A stretch of DNA of 11,213 bases, taken from Glomus cerebriforme (taxonomy: Eukaryota > Glomeromycota > Glomeromycetes > Glomerales > Glomeraceae). A program made the translations under genes and the position numbers. Location: assembly GCA_003550305.1 (NCBI GenBank), contig QKYT01000222.1, positions 48,452-59,664 of the forward strand, in the 5' to 3' direction. Positions 1 through 8,203 of the stretch are shown piece after piece; position 1 is the stretch's first letter; every line of letters begins with the position of its first letter. The notes beneath the pieces are model-generated. The model searched no databases, was not told where the DNA came from, and saw nothing but the letters and a program-made list of their open reading frames with translations.

Positions 1-121
1 TAATTTACGATGGTCAAAATCTTTAATTTGTTCAAATACAACATCAATAAGATAATTTTACTCCATAATTTACAAAGTTAGGATATAACTAAGTAATATG
101 ATAAGTGTCTAATGTTAAAGG

Positions 122-166
122 TTTTTTTTTTTTTTTTATCGGGGGAGAATTTTTTTTTTTTTTTTT
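122..166. repeat. Two long T-tracts separated by a G-rich dozen bases
   Basis: T16 (122-137) and T17 (150-166) flank ATCGGGGGAGAA. Runs of this kind are common at the edges of retroposed or dispersed repeats and are prone to length error in sequencing. Confidence 0.7.
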
Positions 167-1293
167 GACAAATTTGTGTACAGAATTCGGTGTAACTCTC
201 AAAATAGGAAAAATTTACATATGGCGTTTCTTTTTTCAAAACTAAAAATCATGCCGGCTAAAATTATCTAAAAAAGGAAAATTTTGATAATCCCATAATT
301 CAAAACTTCTTGTGATATGTAATACGGTGACATTTAATACTACATGTCGAATTGTAGTAGTAAAGTTTAATTTTTTCGGTCATTATGAAGAATTTTATGA
401 AATATTTGGTTTCCAAAGAAAAAGAGATGAATTTTAAGATATAGATCAATTAGAAATAGATATATGATAAATAAATACAAATAGTAGAAGACATACAGAA
501 TAGTTATAATATTAATTTTTAGTTTATTATTTAATAGGATATATAATTTCACCAATTTTTACAATTTAAAAAAAAATTTTATAATTTATGTATTTCTAAT
601 AAAATTATTATATTTACCATTAATAAATAAAAAACAATATTAAATTATAGGAGAATAATATATCAAATGAAAGTTATATATCATATTTTGTGTTCGCAAA
701 TAAGTTATTTTGACCATAAATCGAATTGAAAAAAAATAATTAGCAATATGTTCAAATTAATATGTACAGCAGTATTTGAATTTTTTAAAAAAATTCATCA
801 GTTACTAATACATTATCATTTATTCTAGCATTACAAAATCTCTCACAATCCATATTTTTTATATTAGATCTTTTTTATTTGTCAGTCTACAATTAGGTAA
901 TATTATAAGATACAAGTATTCATAATTTAATCTTGTGATATAATAAGAGTGATACAAAAAATTGTAAAGTAGGGTTAGCCAAATGAGTTTATTTATTTAA
1001 TATTTTGTGCGACACAATGATCAACTTCGGATTAATTTAAATATGTACTATTTTGACTGATTGTTACTCATGATTAAGGATAAATTACATATCTCACATA
1101 TCTCACCTAGTCGTTTAAAATTCTTTTAGTTTTATTAAATAAAATTTATTCAATAACTATGAATATAATATTAAGCGTAAAGAACTTGGACCAAAATTTT
1201 CTGAAGATACTCCCAAAATTAGTCGCAAATTTAATTATATAATAGACCAACTGTTAAATAATTTCATTATTCCATTTATTTAATATTCTTTAT
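167..1293. other. AT-rich intergenic stretch, no intact gene
   Basis: Positions about 167-365 have a less skewed composition than what follows and contain ATGCCGGC (251-258), a motif echoed at 7872-7879. This may be a fragment of a dispersed repeat. Positions 372-470 on the + strand read as a short protein-like piece (HYEEFYEIFGFQRKRDEF) before stops. The rest, to 1293, is AT-rich with no supported feature. Confidence 0.4.
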
Positions 1294-1593
1294 GATAAAA
1301 ATGATAGTTGTATTTATTCTCAAATAGAAAAATATGAAAGCATTACAAGACAAAATTTTAAAATTCATTTTCAAGCAATATATTACAGTAGACTTTTAAA
1401 TTTCAAAAATCTTACAGAATCAGTAAATTCGTCAGATTTATCATCCTTTCAATTAAATTCAGTAATGTTCTATTTTTTTTCACAACTTTTACCAACTTTT
1501 ATATTTACAAAATTTGTTTCTATAATAAAAAGAAATCTACATCAAAATAATAATAATCGTAAACTATTGAATTTTTTTAAAAGTAATTCATCT
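1294..1593 (+). pseudogene. Unassigned 100-codon open stretch, possible gene fragment
   Basis: A 100-codon open stretch ends at TAA 1594-1596. It follows two in-frame stops and has no ATG near its start. Its translation has mixed composition (for example YESITRQNFKIHFQAIYYSRLLNFKNLTESV), more protein-like than a random AT-rich frame. It could belong to the decayed gene at 1910-2491 or to another one. No family is recognised. Confidence 0.25.
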
Positions 1594-1909
1594 TAAAGAT
1601 TTTTATTGGATTTTTTTATTCCAAAAAAAAATAATAATAATAATTTGAATTCTTTTTTAATATTTTTTTTTTTGCAAATTCACAGGGTAAATTAAAAATC
1701 TAAAACATTATGTAAAATATTTTAAATGGTGAGCCTTAGTTTTACAGTTAAGAAATAATTGTTTTTTATCACATGAAACATATGATCTTTTAGATTCATT
1801 TTATAAAACTTATTAGTTAATATAACATAAATATATATTGAGGATTATACAGTATATTTTATAAATTATAGCAAAAAATAACAGATAAATCATTGAGATA
1901 ATGTTATAA

Positions 1910-2491
1910 ACTGAGTTAAAGAATAGATTAATTAAATCTCGGAGAACATCCAATAAAATAAAAGATAAGTTTTTTCAAGTAGATTATCTTGATGAATATA
2001 AAGAAGATTCTAATAAATTAAGATTAGGTAAGCAATATTTTGCCAATTTAACAGAACTTGTATTACCACAAAAGAAAAGAAAAGTGTAAGATTTTCTTTG
2101 CTTTCAGAAACTTGTCACAATATTCAAAAATGATGAGTTAAATATCATGTTTTTGTTGGCTGTGGATTTGTAATAAATGGAGAAAAATATGGACATTAAA
2201 AGAAGCAAATAAATTAGTTTCTCTAATTAGATCTCAACATAATTTAGTTTATTTTGAATTATTTGATATTCAAGAAGATATGAGTAAGATTTTAAAATCT
2301 TTAAAGATTAATTAAAAACTTTGATTTTTAATTCTATACTTATTGTTTATAATAGTTATGTTTTATTTTATTTAAAATATTTTCAAAATTTACAGGAATT
2401 AAGGTTCATTAAATGTATTTATAACAAATATTGGGACGTAGTTGATATTGAAGAAATTATTATGAGGAAGGTTTATGGTAATCATTCATAA
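1910..2491 (+). pseudogene. Decayed leucine-rich-repeat / F-box-like gene
   Basis: Protein-like pieces follow one another on the + strand in different frames. They are 1910-2089, ending FANLTELVLPQKKRKV and stop; 2086-2133, containing LLSETCHNIQK and then two stops; 2202-2315, with EANKLVSLIRSQHNLVYFEL; and 2387-2491, starting NLQELRFIKCIYNKYW. The LxxLxL spacing and phrases such as SETCHNIQK and NLQELRFIKC resemble the leucine-rich part of the large F-box/LRR-like families of Rhizophagus, as I recall them. Frameshifts and stops between the pieces indicate a pseudogene. No F-box itself was found. Confidence 0.45.
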
Positions 2492-2901
2492 ATTTGTAGT
2501 GATAATTATCATAATCCATCTTTTCTTCATTGAGAAATGAACAAGGATTATTGTTATTAATATTACAAAGGATAAATTTTGTATCAAATGAAAGTAATTT
2601 TAATTCTGTTGAATAAATAAAAAAGTATCTAAATATGCTATTAAATTTAAAGATGTATACTTGTCAAGATTATCAATACTATTTAAATTGAAATTTGAAT
2701 TTAAAATTCGAATAATTACTTGAACAATTATTTAATATATCGATCATATAGGTTAATAGATAAGTGTATATTAAAATAAACTTGGTAAGTTACAATATTC
2801 AGAATTAAATTTATTTTGGAGTGTGAATTATAGAAAAATAAATTACTATTAACTAACATTTCTTATAACAACGAATTAAATCCTTCCATATTGATACTTT
2901 T
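2492..2901. other. AT-rich stretch between two decayed genes
   Basis: No intact frame is seen. Short leucine-rich pieces on the + strand (around 2640-2720) may be further remains of the decayed gene at 1910-2491, but they are too short to claim. Confidence 0.35.
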
Positions 2902-3132
2902 TCAGAAGAAACTAATTCAGATCGTAAAAACATTATTATAAAACTATAGGCAAAAGCATCCCGATTAGGCAAAAATAATCAATAACTTTATCAACGTGAA
3001 ATCAGTCATGAGTACAGTATTGTAGAACTATATCAACTTCTGACGTTAAAAAATGCATTTAAATAAAGCTATAAAGCAACACAGAAAAAGTACATAAAGA
3101 GAAAGAGAGAAATAAGAAATTATATGACATAA
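2902..3132 (+). pseudogene. Broken charged-helix coding remnant
   Basis: One frame of 76 codons plus a final TAA reads as a plausible charged, helical protein (AKASRLGKNNQ, then LYQREISHEYSIVELYQLL, then KKYIKREREIRNYM). It is interrupted by one TAG and two TAA codons. Because the frame is kept across the stops, recent decay by point mutation is likely. I do not recognise the family. It lies downstream of the patatin gene and on the opposite strand. Confidence 0.3.
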
Positions 3133-3232
3133 CTACAGTAATATAAAAATTTTCTATCAAAAAAGAAGCTATAATTTATAAAAAAAAAATCAATAATATA
3201 GGAGAATATAGGGTCAATAAATAATATGTAAT

Positions 3233-3238
3233 TTTATT
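3233..3238 (-). terminator. Possible poly(A) signal for copy 1
   Basis: AATAAA on the - strand lies about 50 bases past the stop codon of the patatin gene, a usual distance for a eukaryotic polyadenylation signal. In DNA this AT-rich such hexamers are common by chance, so the call is weak. Confidence 0.3.
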
Positions 3239-3286
3239 CGTCAAATCGTATTATCAAAAAAAATATGCATAATTGATAATGACTAT

Positions 3287-6200
3287 TTAGCTGGGAATCT
3301 TTTCAAAGGATTCTACTAATTTGTTTATAGGATTTTTATCTGAAATATCAAGCTCTTCTATATACTGATGGCCTAATTCTAGAATATTAGAAATACTTTC
3401 ATAATCATCCAATCTTATTGGTTCTTCGAACCAAATTTGCCATCTCTGATAGCGATTTCCCAATAAATTATGCATTAGACTATCAGTGTTACCTTGACGG
3501 TTTTGAAATAAATCTGAATTCAATCGATCTGGTATATAACTTCCTGTACCTAAAGAAAGTACAGAAATCTTTTCCTTTGATATGTTATATTGGAGGGCTT
3601 TTTCATAAGCTGTCATTGCTGGATTATTGAGATGTATTCCTCCATCTATTAAAAAACCATTCTCTATCTCATAAGGTAAAAAAAAAGTGGGTGTTGCAGT
3701 TGTGGCCATTAAAGTATCAACAAAAGTATTGTTTTTTGAGAAATGATTAAGAGCATCATAACGTGTAAATAAATGCGTCTGCGTTAAGTTATTTTTATCC
3801 ACGGCGGGAATAACCAATTCAGTAAGTGCTTTACTTAAGCGCATTTTACTAAAATGTTTGAAAAACAATGAATGACGACCCTGGTCTGTGTACTTTGGTT
3901 TGGAGAATTTCCATGAATTGTTAGTTGTAAAAATGCTTTTTAATTCGGTTTGATAAAGATTCAATAAATCTAAAGCTGAAAACTTTGATTTTGTATTTGA
4001 ATATTCATACCACGGATAATTCTTTGAATCATAAATTAATTTACAGGATGGTGCTGATAGTCCAGCAGCAATGACTCCTCCACCTGATGTTCCAGCTATC
4101 ATATTAAATAAATGAAAAATAGGTTTATGAGTTCGATGTTCAATTTCGCTAAGTAATAAAGCAGGTAACACCCCACACACGCCTCCTCCATCAATTGAAA
4201 GAATATTATAAACAGGATTTCCATTACTATGAGAATTTTTCAAATAATCTATTTCATATTTAATGACTTTTTTCCCTTTTTCATAACGATTAACACGCCA
4301 TTTAATTGTATTTTCTTTGTCTAGTTTTTTGAGAAGTGACAACTGTTCAGCAGCTAATTTGTTCTTATTATCTATTTTCAATGCTTCAATAATATTTTGT
4401 TTAGCATTTTTATAATCAGCCTGCTTAAAATAAGCGATACTACGAAAATACCAATACTCTGATAAAGAGGTTAAATTTGGACATGTGCTAGAAAGTCGAA
4501 TGACCTGAGTATATCTAGATAATCTTAATAAACATTTTGCAAAACCAAGGCTAGCATCTAGGTTTTCAGGATCTACTTCACGTACTTTCTCATAATTTTC
4601 TTGAGCAACTTTCCAATAAAATAAACTGTTTGATCGATTAATTTTATCTTCTTTTTCAGCTAATTTTTCACAGTAAATTGCCATTGCATTATGAAGATGT
4701 ATTTTTTCTTTGTTGGAAATCGCTTTTTTCACTTGTTTACTTAGATAATCAAAATATTCATTAACTGTATAAGTTATTAGAGGTAATTCAGACGATTCTT
4801 TTGATGATTCTTTTGATGATTCTTTAGATAATTCTTTAGATAATTCTTTGCCAGTGATGACCCATAATAAATCCTCTAATATTTCACAACGCCATTTGAA
4901 TACATTAACAAATTGATAATTCCTGTTTATTGAATCTTGAATCTTCTTAATACTTTCGATGGCTCTTTCAATTTCTTCTTCACCAGCATCCAATATATCA
5001 AAGATTGCTTGATTAATTATTGTAATATTACGTATTTCTTCTAATCTTGAAGTAAAAGGCATTTCTTGAGCATCATCTTTATGTTCTTGAGCTATATCAT
5101 TATTATTATCAGGTGAAACAAAATTAATGAATTTATTAAGCGGATTGAAATTGTTTATATGACTGTTTTTTTGTGATTCATGAATACGGTCATCTAGTTT
5201 TTTAGCTTCAATTTCAAGTTTTTTATTTAGCGCTCCATTAAATACATCCATTGCTAGTGCCTTTAAATCTTTTGTTGTTTTTCCTTCTACTTTTATTTTA
5301 CCACTACTTAAAACCTCACCAAGCAAATTTAATAGATAGGCAATGTAATCAGATCTAAATCCATGCCCTAAGAGTCTATCTATTATATCATCAGGAGCAA
5401 TTGAATCTTCACGTTTCTCCAGTTTAAAAAGACTGACACCTGCTTTAAATTCCTTGGAAAGTGCTTCGAGAAACTTCTGATATTCTCCATCATCATAAGC
5501 TTTTAGAGCCTCAACCATAATTGAATTGAGGTTCTCCCGAATTTCTGACTCTTCAAAATTAAGAAAACTTCTCTTAAATAATTCATCACTAAAAAGCAAC
5601 AGTATTGTTCCTCCAAAAAGTATTGTCGGCGGAATAGCAGGTAAAATTAAGAACATTATACTATTAATAAGAGTGACACCTGCTACTACCTTATTCTTGT
5701 GAGCACATTCCTTGAGGGACAAGATTTCTTCATTAGGTATTTGATGACGGACTAAACTCCGGTCTGCCTTAAGCATTAATCCAATACTTACTTTTGCCAT
5801 GTCATTATTAATTGAATTCTGAAGAGTTTTTTTGTCATAAATGGAAATTTCCTGATCTACCGTCTTTACTAAAGCCAGTGCACGATCATAATTATCTTTT
5901 AATTTAATCTCAGTATTTAATTGAGGAGTTTCTTTAGTAGTATTGTCTGTAACATCTACAGTAGGATCTCCACCTTTGACTTTATCAAATATTTTTTTTG
6001 CTTTAATAAAATCCTGTTGTGTGACATTCTGGGAATTTTTAAGTAGAAATTGAATTGCTGATAAAGCATATAACTGAGCTTCTATGAATTGGTTAGAAAC
6101 ATATAAACTCATTGCCATATATCCTCGTAGTTCCGCTTGTTTTTTTACTTGTTTAGCTTTATCAGCAATTTTGCAAGCTGCATNGTATTCCTGATAAGCT

Positions 6201-7357
6201 AACATCCCGTAATCAATGCTTAAAAATTTTANTTCTTCAGAAGAAAGTGCCTCAAAATCATCTTTTTTCAATAGTTTCAATTTGTTCCATTGTTCTTTAG
6301 TCGCATTACGGTAATCAATCGCAATTTCCAAATGTTTATTCGCCTTTTTTTCATGAAAAGCTAGGTAACCTTCGTTTTTTGATATTTCTTTCAAGTCATT
6401 CAGCAAGCTTTCTTTAGTCTCAAGAGCAAAATTAAAAATTTCAGCACCAAGATTTGTATGTTTGTCTTGAAGCCAAGTTGGACAATTAGGTCGATTAACT
6501 TTATCTGAATGAAAATATAAAGCAATATCTCTAAAGCGTTTATTGATTCCCGCTTCAGTAAATAGAATATTATTAAATAAAATTTCCTTTTTGTTTGGAG
6601 AATTCAGAACATGATATATAAAAGTTAATCGTTTTGAATAAGCTGCTTTACTTGTTAACGATTTTAAAATATTTAATAAAGAAGTCAATTGTTGTCTATT
6701 CTTCTTATCATTAATTAAAGTTTCATCCTTTAATTCTTTTTTAGTAACTAATGTTTGAGACCTTTTCAGATCAATTGACAACTCATTACGTAGATTATCT
6801 GCTATCTTATGTAAAATACCTTCATGCATAACAATTTTCTGATAGTCTTCGAATGTATTGGACATACCATTAAATTGGTCAAAACCCTCTCGGATAGATT
6901 TAATAACGTTATCCTCCAGAATGGGCTCAATCTTTTTTAATTCTTCTTCTAGTACATTTTGAAAATTATCCTCAGGATTCTCAGGATTAGAAGTTTGATT
7001 GATATTTCCTAACGTGGTATTCATAAATAATCTTGTTTCTGTTTTATAGGTATCAAATTTCTCTGATTTCTTAAAGGAATTTTCATATTCATTTGCTAAA
7101 TTTTCCTGCTCTTTAGCATTTTCTACTTCACCGCAAAATTTTAAATAGTTACTATAAGTTGTATGATATTTATACCTAAAAGTTCCATATTGTTCTTCAA
7201 CATCGACTTCTTCAAATCTATCAATTAAATCCTTTACTACTTTAAATTTTTGCTCAATTTCGGGCTGAATTAAAACTTTATCCTCGAATTGAAGTCTAAT
7301 TAGGTTATCTATTTCTAAAAAAAAAGTTTCAATTTGAGAAATCATTTTTTCCGACAT
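3287..7357 (-). CDS. Patatin-like phospholipase with J-domain-like, hydrophobic-hairpin and TPR-like regions (copy 1, intact)
   Basis: This is an intact, intronless reading frame of 1356 residues; the start is the first ATG and is conserved in the second copy. Residues 1-230 are charged and helical. Residues about 248-310 resemble a J domain (YHVLNSP, then KRFRDIALYFHSDK), but the HPD motif reads H283-S284-D285. Residues about 386-441 look TPR-like. Residues 557-589 form a strongly hydrophobic stretch split by PAIPP, possibly a membrane hairpin. Residues about 836-855 are a Lys/Glu/Ser-rich tandem repeat. Residues about 905-1010 are TPR-like. The patatin domain follows: oxyanion loop DGGGVCG at 1056-1062, nucleophile motif GTSGG with Ser1091, ATPTFFLPY at 1221-1229, and DGG with Asp1238. 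Patatins use a Ser-Asp dyad to hydrolyse acyl esters of lipids, so lipid acyl hydrolase activity is likely. The usual basic residue of the oxyanion loop is Cys1061 here. Two codons contain N (residues 376 and 392). The physiological role and substrate are unknown; an immune-like or signalling role is inference only. Confidence 0.88.
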   Translation of the reverse strand: MSEKMISQIETFFLEIDNLIRLQFEDKVLIQPEIEQKFKVVKDLIDRFEEVDVEEQYGTFRYKYHTTYSNYLKFCGEVENAKEQENLANEYENSFKKSEKFDTYKTETRLFMNTTLGNINQTSNPENPEDNFQNVLEEELKKIEPILEDNVIKSIREGFDQFNGMSNTFEDYQKIVMHEGILHKIADNLRNELSIDLKRSQTLVTKKELKDETLINDKKNRQQLTSLLNILKSLTSKAAYSKRLTFIYHVLNSPNKKEILFNNILFTEAGINKRFRDIALYFHSDKVNRPNCPTWLQDKHTNLGAEIFNFALETKESLLNDLKEISKNEGYLAFHEKKANKHLEIAIDYRNATKEQWNKLKLLKKDDFEALSSEEXKFLSIDYGMLAYQEYXAACKIADKAKQVKKQAELRGYMAMSLYVSNQFIEAQLYALSAIQFLLKNSQNVTQQDFIKAKKIFDKVKGGDPTVDVTDNTTKETPQLNTEIKLKDNYDRALALVKTVDQEISIYDKKTLQNSINNDMAKVSIGLMLKADRSLVRHQIPNEEILSLKECAHKNKVVAGVTLINSIMFLILPAIPPTILFGGTILLLFSDELFKRSFLNFEESEIRENLNSIMVEALKAYDDGEYQKFLEALSKEFKAGVSLFKLEKREDSIAPDDIIDRLLGHGFRSDYIAYLLNLLGEVLSSGKIKVEGKTTKDLKALAMDVFNGALNKKLEIEAKKLDDRIHESQKNSHINNFNPLNKFINFVSPDNNNDIAQEHKDDAQEMPFTSRLEEIRNITIINQAIFDILDAGEEEIERAIESIKKIQDSINRNYQFVNVFKWRCEILEDLLWVITGKELSKELSKESSKESSKESSELPLITYTVNEYFDYLSKQVKKAISNKEKIHLHNAMAIYCEKLAEKEDKINRSNSLFYWKVAQENYEKVREVDPENLDASLGFAKCLLRLSRYTQVIRLSSTCPNLTSLSEYWYFRSIAYFKQADYKNAKQNIIEALKIDNKNKLAAEQLSLLKKLDKENTIKWRVNRYEKGKKVIKYEIDYLKNSHSNGNPVYNILSIDGGGVCGVLPALLLSEIEHRTHKPIFHLFNMIAGTSGGGVIAAGLSAPSCKLIYDSKNYPWYEYSNTKSKFSALDLLNLYQTELKSIFTTNNSWKFSKPKYTDQGRHSLFFKHFSKMRLSKALTELVIPAVDKNNLTQTHLFTRYDALNHFSKNNTFVDTLMATTATPTFFLPYEIENGFLIDGGIHLNNPAMTAYEKALQYNISKEKISVLSLGTGSYIPDRLNSDLFQNRQGNTDSLMHNLLGNRYQRWQIWFEEPIRLDDYESISNILELGHQYIEELDISDKNPINKLVESFEKIPS
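4794..4850 (-). repeat. 12-base in-frame tandem repeat coding for Lys/Glu/Ser-rich units
   Basis: Nearly five copies of a 12-base unit (GATTCTTTTGAT and close variants on the + strand) lie inside the patatin gene. They encode alternating KELS and KESS units at residues about 836-855, just ahead of the second TPR-like region. The unit length is a multiple of three, so gains or losses keep the frame. It probably forms a flexible or helical charged linker whose length may vary between alleles. Confidence 0.85.
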
Positions 7358-7637
7358 TATGAAAAATCATGTATGAGCGAAAAAAAGATTAATTTGAAAT
7401 TGTTATTGAATTTTATTTTATTTTGAAAAAAAACGGGGAACGTAATATACTTTTTTTTTTACGATCGACATACATATACTAAAAATTGATAAGCTTTTGT
7501 TCTGCATGATGGCGTGTCGGCAACATACAGCTATTGTTTTTTTTTTAATTATGGATATTTGGCTGGCTTATCAGCCGTAACGCATCAAAACATCTAGGGT
7601 AGTACTACTTGGGATTTTTGAGACGTTTCATATGCGA
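5718..7637 (-). repeat. Left arm of large inverted duplication
   Basis: This arm pairs in reverse complement with about 9316-11213. It covers the first 546 codons of copy 1 and about 280 bases upstream of its ATG. The upstream part is clearly alignable to about 7568, where the motif GGATATTTGGCT is shared, and more loosely to about 7637, ending near a shared GACGTTT block. The 5718 edge is only where the window cuts the other arm, so the true duplication is probably longer. Confidence 0.85.
7358..7511 (-). promoter_or_regulatory. Conserved upstream (promoter) region of copy 1
   Basis: The sequence between the ATG and about 7511 is preserved in the second copy with few substitutions while the spacer beyond is largely unalike. 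Read on the - strand it holds a conserved GTATATTACGTTCCCC block with a TATATT at 7449-7444, about 90 bases before the ATG, and a CGATCG-containing block further out. Long T runs lie between. Promoter function is inferred from conservation and position. The E-box-like CACGTG of copy 2 is not present here (CATACATG instead). Confidence 0.45.
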
Positions 7638-7797
7638 CTTTTGTTTCTGTTCTCGGTTTTATTTAAAAAAAAAAATGTATTTTTTATCTGATTCGAAAGA
7701 TATCAAATAAATAACATAAATAAACGCTTCATTTGTAAAATATGAAGTTAACCGAGAATTTTCCAATAATTACTAAATATAGGTATTTTTTTTTTTT
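7638..7797. other. Left-arm-specific spacer with a short inverted repeat
   Basis: No gene is seen. A 9-base inverted repeat, TTCTCGGTT (7650-7658) and AACCGAGAA (7750-7758), encloses 91 bases that include a small hairpin, CTTCAT/ATGAAG, at 7728-7747. It has no clear match in the right arm. Confidence 0.4.
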
Positions 7798-7951
7798 AGA
7801 GGGAACCGGTTAGAATGCAGATCCTCCCATATTAGTTGAATTTCAATAAGTTAATTCTGGTCAAAATTGTAATGCCGGCCGGAATTAAGTTTCGCAAATT
7901 TTTAAATTTTAATGCCGACAGAATTAAGTTTTAACCGGTTAAGGTTGTTCC
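7798..7951. mobile_element. Candidate small non-coding inserted element with CCGG motifs
   Basis: This patch of higher GC has no counterpart in the right arm of the inverted duplication. AACCGGTT occurs near both ends (7804-7811 and 7933-7940). GGAACC opens the patch and GTTGTTCC closes it. A direct repeat of about 22 bases (AATGCCG, 3-4 variable bases, GAATTAAGTTT) occurs at 7871-7892 and 7911-7931. These points fit a MITE-like or other dispersed element. Clean terminal repeats and a target-site duplication were not found, so the limits are approximate. Confidence 0.3.
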
Positions 7952-8076
7952 AAGTTTATTATTTTTTTTTTTTTTGAAAAAATTAATTATTAATCTCTCT
8001 ATTAATTTGCTATAGAAATTATATTTAATAATTTAGAGTGAAATTGTGAAAATATATATTCTATATGTTAAAAATG
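7952..8076. other. AT-rich spacer, nothing recognisable
   Basis: T runs and AT-rich sequence fill the gap between the candidate element and the inner inverted repeat. Only very weak resemblance to 9163-9250 in reverse complement was seen, around a TTTCACAA string. Confidence 0.4.
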
Positions 8077-8203
8077 TAATTAATAAAAAGAATATTCAGT
8101 CAAAATCCGCAAACATCGTGCGAAATTAAATACTTTAAATTGATTAATTAATAGAATTCCTTTTAATTATCTAAAAGTTCCCTAATTGAAAAAAGTGACG
8201 TAC
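8077..8203 (+). repeat. Inner inverted repeat, left arm
   Basis: This arm matches the reverse complement of 9017-9162 at most positions. Shared blocks include TAATTAATAAAAAGAATATT, CAAAATCCGCAAA, ATTCCTTTTAATTATCT and AGTTCCCTAATTGAA. The other arm has about 18 extra bases. Weaker pairing continues inward (about 8214-8246 with 8922-8956). It may be a terminal inverted repeat of a non-coding element or a surviving piece of the larger inverted duplication. Confidence 0.8.

Noticed and set aside
367..555. 62-residue open frame on the - strand
   Set aside because: It is almost wholly Ile/Leu/Tyr/Phe/Asn, as AT-rich non-coding DNA gives; the + strand at 372-434 reads more like protein, but it is too short to call.
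557..600. Possible promoter or origin in strongly AT-rich runs
   Set aside because: The whole intergenic region is like this, and nothing marks this part as special.
1600..1680. Intron-like T-rich stretch with CAG near 1680 joining 1294-1593 to a later exon
   Set aside because: The sequence after it runs into stops within a few codons, so no continued coding frame supports an intron.
3418..3630. 70-residue open frame on the + strand
   Set aside because: It lies opposite the conserved C-terminal patatin domain and is a shadow of that gene.
5718..7357. The two gene copies as the repeats of a CRISPR or phage-like system
   Set aside because: There are no spacers, no Cas or phage genes, and the sequence looks eukaryotic; the copies are simply paralogues.
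7561..7576. GGCTG/CAGCC hairpin taken as a terminator or RNA structure
   Set aside because: The five-pair stem is too weak and it lies upstream, not downstream, of the gene.
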